Below, piece after piece: positions 61,691-64,000 of a DNA stretch of 64,000 bases (the stretch's first letter is position 1; each line of letters begins with the position of its first letter). A program made the translations under genes and the position numbers. The notes under the pieces were generated by a model. It searched no databases. It saw only the letters and a program-made list of their open reading frames with translations, and had not been told where the DNA came from. The stretch lies in the NCBI GenBank assembly GCA_030762175.1, contig CM060831.1:188501-252500 (forward strand). The letters run 5' to 3'. The stretch is from Metallyticus violacea (Eukaryota > Arthropoda > Insecta > Mantodea > Metallyticidae).

Positions 61691-62375
61691 CGAAAGATAA
61701 TTTGGTTTTAGAAATGATCTGAGTACCATAAATGCAGTATGTCCTTTTTTAAGTAATGCCACAAAATTATCAACAATGGTAAGATCATTCTAAGTAGGTT
61801 CTTCGATATTTTCTAGGCTTTTGACACTGTTTCCCAACATTAATAGTTACCAGGCAACCTCTTTAAAAGGAAGATTATCCAAATTCAGGGTTCCATATTA
61901 GGGCCTGTATGTTTTATTATTTATATTAATGATATCTCTCTATCACTTTCTAAGTCAAACCTGAATTTGTATTTGTATGCAGATGATTTAGCTATAATCT
62001 TAAATGCTAAAGTTGAAAGTGTAGTAAAAACCAAATTATATGTGAAGTGCTCTATTGTTAATGATTGGTGCAATACAAATAAATTAAGTATAAGCAATCA
62101 TAACATCATGAATATTAAGCTTTAATTTAATATGGGCACCAAAGCTTACATGAAATTTTTAGGTATTTATATTGAGATTCACTTTGTTGGTCGACTCAAT
62201 TATATTTCTAAAAAATTATTTTTTATGTTAAGAATTTTAAGTTACAGTGTCACTAAGGACATATTAATTAAGGTTAACTTTGCTCATATTTATTTGCATA
62301 ATAACTATAATATTTTCTTACTGGGTAATCTCCCTTTGCAATTAAGATTTTTACAGATTTGCAGAGTTCATTCGT
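61580..62375 (+). pseudogene. CR1/Jockey-like LINE reverse transcriptase, decayed
   Basis: In plus order across frames: FGFRNDLSTINAV (near 61,700), FDIF then AFDTVSQH (near 61,820, motif A), GSILGPVCFIIYINDISLSL (near 61,890), LYLYADDLAIIL (near 61,970, catalytic ADD) and KFLGIYIE (62,150) continuing to about 62,375 with a KLFFMLRIL-like helix. Stops and shifts between motifs. No EN domain seen upstream. Confidence 0.85.
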
Positions 62376-63403
62376 AGTCCACTTTTTATTGATTTAGGTA
62401 TATTGACTTTGCCATCGATGTATGCCCTTATTTATTATAAATCAAGGATAATATAAACTTTTTACAGTATACTCATTCATAATTACTCGACACATAATAA
62501 TTAAATTATACACTAATACATTCAAGTACTCTCAAATTCAGAATATTTGTAGCTTTTTCTTTCAACCTGTTTATGATCTTCCACAAAGATTCAGATTATT
62601 CTCTTATTTAATATTTAAAAAGACAATACTACATCATATATTGATGGCTAATCTATTATACACTGTAAATGATTTTTTAATATAAAATGGTAATTTCCTT
62701 ATTATTGTCCTTTACCTTTAATGTTGCTATACTGTAATGGTTTCTGACTGTACTTAACTATTAACCATCGCTCTATATTATCTCCCTGAATATAAATTTA
62801 TTAACATTTTTTTACAAGTAAATGTAAAAGATCAATGCTTTAAGGTATTAAATTCTTTAATCATGCATAAAGGCACTAAACTTATTAATTTTTAAGTGGA
62901 TTTTGAGGTTTAAATGGTCAGTTTGTTACAATTTCAACAGTAATATGTTATACTTTAACATAAGCTAAATAATTTATGAACAACACAATAACAATAGCTC
63001 TTAGTGTGCTCACAAAAGTAGCTGTAAGCCTAATACAATATTACTACTACAAAACACCTTATTTATATGTATTTATATATACAAATATATTGTATTCCTT
63101 TAGTAAGATACTATTCTGTATTACCAGAATGAAAAAAAAAATGATTTTTCAACATGCTAGAGATAATATTTATATTAGCATACAGACGTAAACATCATTT
63201 TAACAAGTACTTTTGCAATGGTTTGTAATATAGAACCCAATATATAACATTAACTTAAAATTATTTTAACTTTTGTTCTTATTAACACAATAAGGGGAGG
63301 CATATGTCAGAAGTTTTTCAATAATGTCTTGTTGAACAGCTTATAGCATTGGATGCAATGGTTTTATGTATAATATATTAGAAAATATAAAACTATCAAT
63401 ATA
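62376..63403. other. AT-rich, no recognised gene
   Basis: No domain recognised. The 71-aa frame at 62,976-63,191 is Tyr/Ile-rich and likely chance. Confidence 0.5.
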
Positions 63404-64000
63404 TACGAGGTTAGGTCCATAAGTTTATGACCTAACATTTTCTACGTATGATGAAGACAAAAACTACATTTCATTTTTCAATATAGTTACCCTTTATTGC
63501 AAATACACTTCTCACATCTTTGAATTAACATTTCAATCCCCACACCTCCAAATAGTCAGAAATCTTGTCTCCAAAATGAGTATAAACATCATCCATCACT
63601 TCTTCATCACTCTTAAATTTTCTTCCTCAAACGTTCTTCTTGAGTTTTGAGAAGAGAAAATAGTCACTGGGAGCTAGATAGGGGCTGTAGGGTGGAAGGT
63701 TGGTCTCCTTGAAGCCACATTTGTTCACAGCTTCCTTTACAACAAGAGCTGTGTGCACAGGCGCGTTGTCGTGAACAGCGCGCACACCACCATCAGTTCT
63801 CCTCGCCTTTTCTCTTTGATGGAAGCACGTAGACTGTGCAGTAGGCCAGCATATACTCCCTATTTACTGTGGTTTTCCTCTCCTTTAAGTCAGTGAAGAG
63901 TATTCCTTCACAGTTCCAAACGATTGTGGCCATGATCATCTTGGTTGACTGGGTGACCGTGGTCTTTAGAGACGGTGCTTCGCCAGGTTTACGCCACTCC
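63404..64000 (-). mobile_element. mariner element, minus strand, cut by the window end
   Basis: The 3' terminus begins tacgaggttaggtccataag at 63,404, next to a TA, as expected for mariner. The transposase remnant occupies the rest up to the window end. Confidence 0.85.
63478..64000 (-). pseudogene. mariner transposase, C-terminal two thirds
   Basis: Minus-strand segments: IMATIVWNCEGILFTDLKER (first catalytic Asp of the usual WD is Asn), VHDNAPVHTALVVKEAVNKC (second Asp intact), PPYSPYLAPSDYFLFSKLKK (third Asp intact) and FKSDEEVMDDVYTHF. A TGA follows KKNV where the family has an Arg/Leu, and a frameshift lies between the first two segments near 63,790. Not functional. Confidence 0.88.

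Noticed and set aside
16926..64000. Upstream exons (J domain, membrane segment) of the DnaJ gene
   Set aside because: I looked for HPDKN-type and membrane-segment coding on the minus strand and found nothing I could defend; short exons could have been missed.

Overview
The window is AT-rich, repeat-dominated eukaryotic DNA, most likely from an insect or other arthropod. The reasons are the mix of mariner/Tc1-type, hAT, Penelope-like and non-LTR elements, tRNA-derived SINEs, many microsatellites, and GT-AG splicing. No bacterial-style gene organisation is present. Almost all long open frames are decayed transposable-element (TE) fragments or frames inside repeats.

The one host gene I can support is on the minus strand at 16,602-16,926. 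It consists of two exons separated by an 81-bp GT-AG intron and encodes the C-terminus of a DNAJB12/DNAJB14-type DnaJ protein (DUF1977 region). Its last codons and stop lie inside a dispersed repeat. Upstream exons were not found.

Layout: 1-3.76 kb is the left copy of a large block that recurs at 59.46-61.69 kb. The left copy carries a 1.5-kb Penelope-like element (PLE) with terminal inverted repeats that is absent from the right copy. 4.99-7.67 kb holds two more PLE fragments, one folded back on itself. 8.15-8.6 kb is a repeat filled with microsatellites. 9.67-9.97 kb is a SINE with a target-site duplication (TSD). 10.3-11.0 kb holds mariner and LINE scraps. 12.33-14.03 kb is a dead hAT element. 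14.5-15.2 kb is a dead Tc1-like transposase. The DnaJ exons at 16.6-16.9 kb sit between arrays of a repeat family with a GCTCTAGCGGCCGC core. 18.9-21.6 kb is a diverged satellite with about 180-190-bp monomers arranged in a five-monomer higher-order repeat of about 0.9 kb. Related monomers recur in the same orientation at 30.1-31.2, 53.2-56.05 and 58.1-59.3 kb. Two copies of one LINE family lie at 25.9-28.4 kb (minus) and 49.4-53.2 kb (plus). Further decayed transposases are at 34.9-35.4, 36.4-36.9, 39.4-39.9 and 42.75-43.79 kb, and one is cut by the window end at 63.4-64.0 kb.

Nothing here forms an operon or pathway. The interest lies in the satellite architecture, the filled/empty-site duplication, the PLE inverted structures, and the repeat-terminated DnaJ gene. 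Similarities were judged by eye from sequence and known family motifs; no alignment or database search was run.
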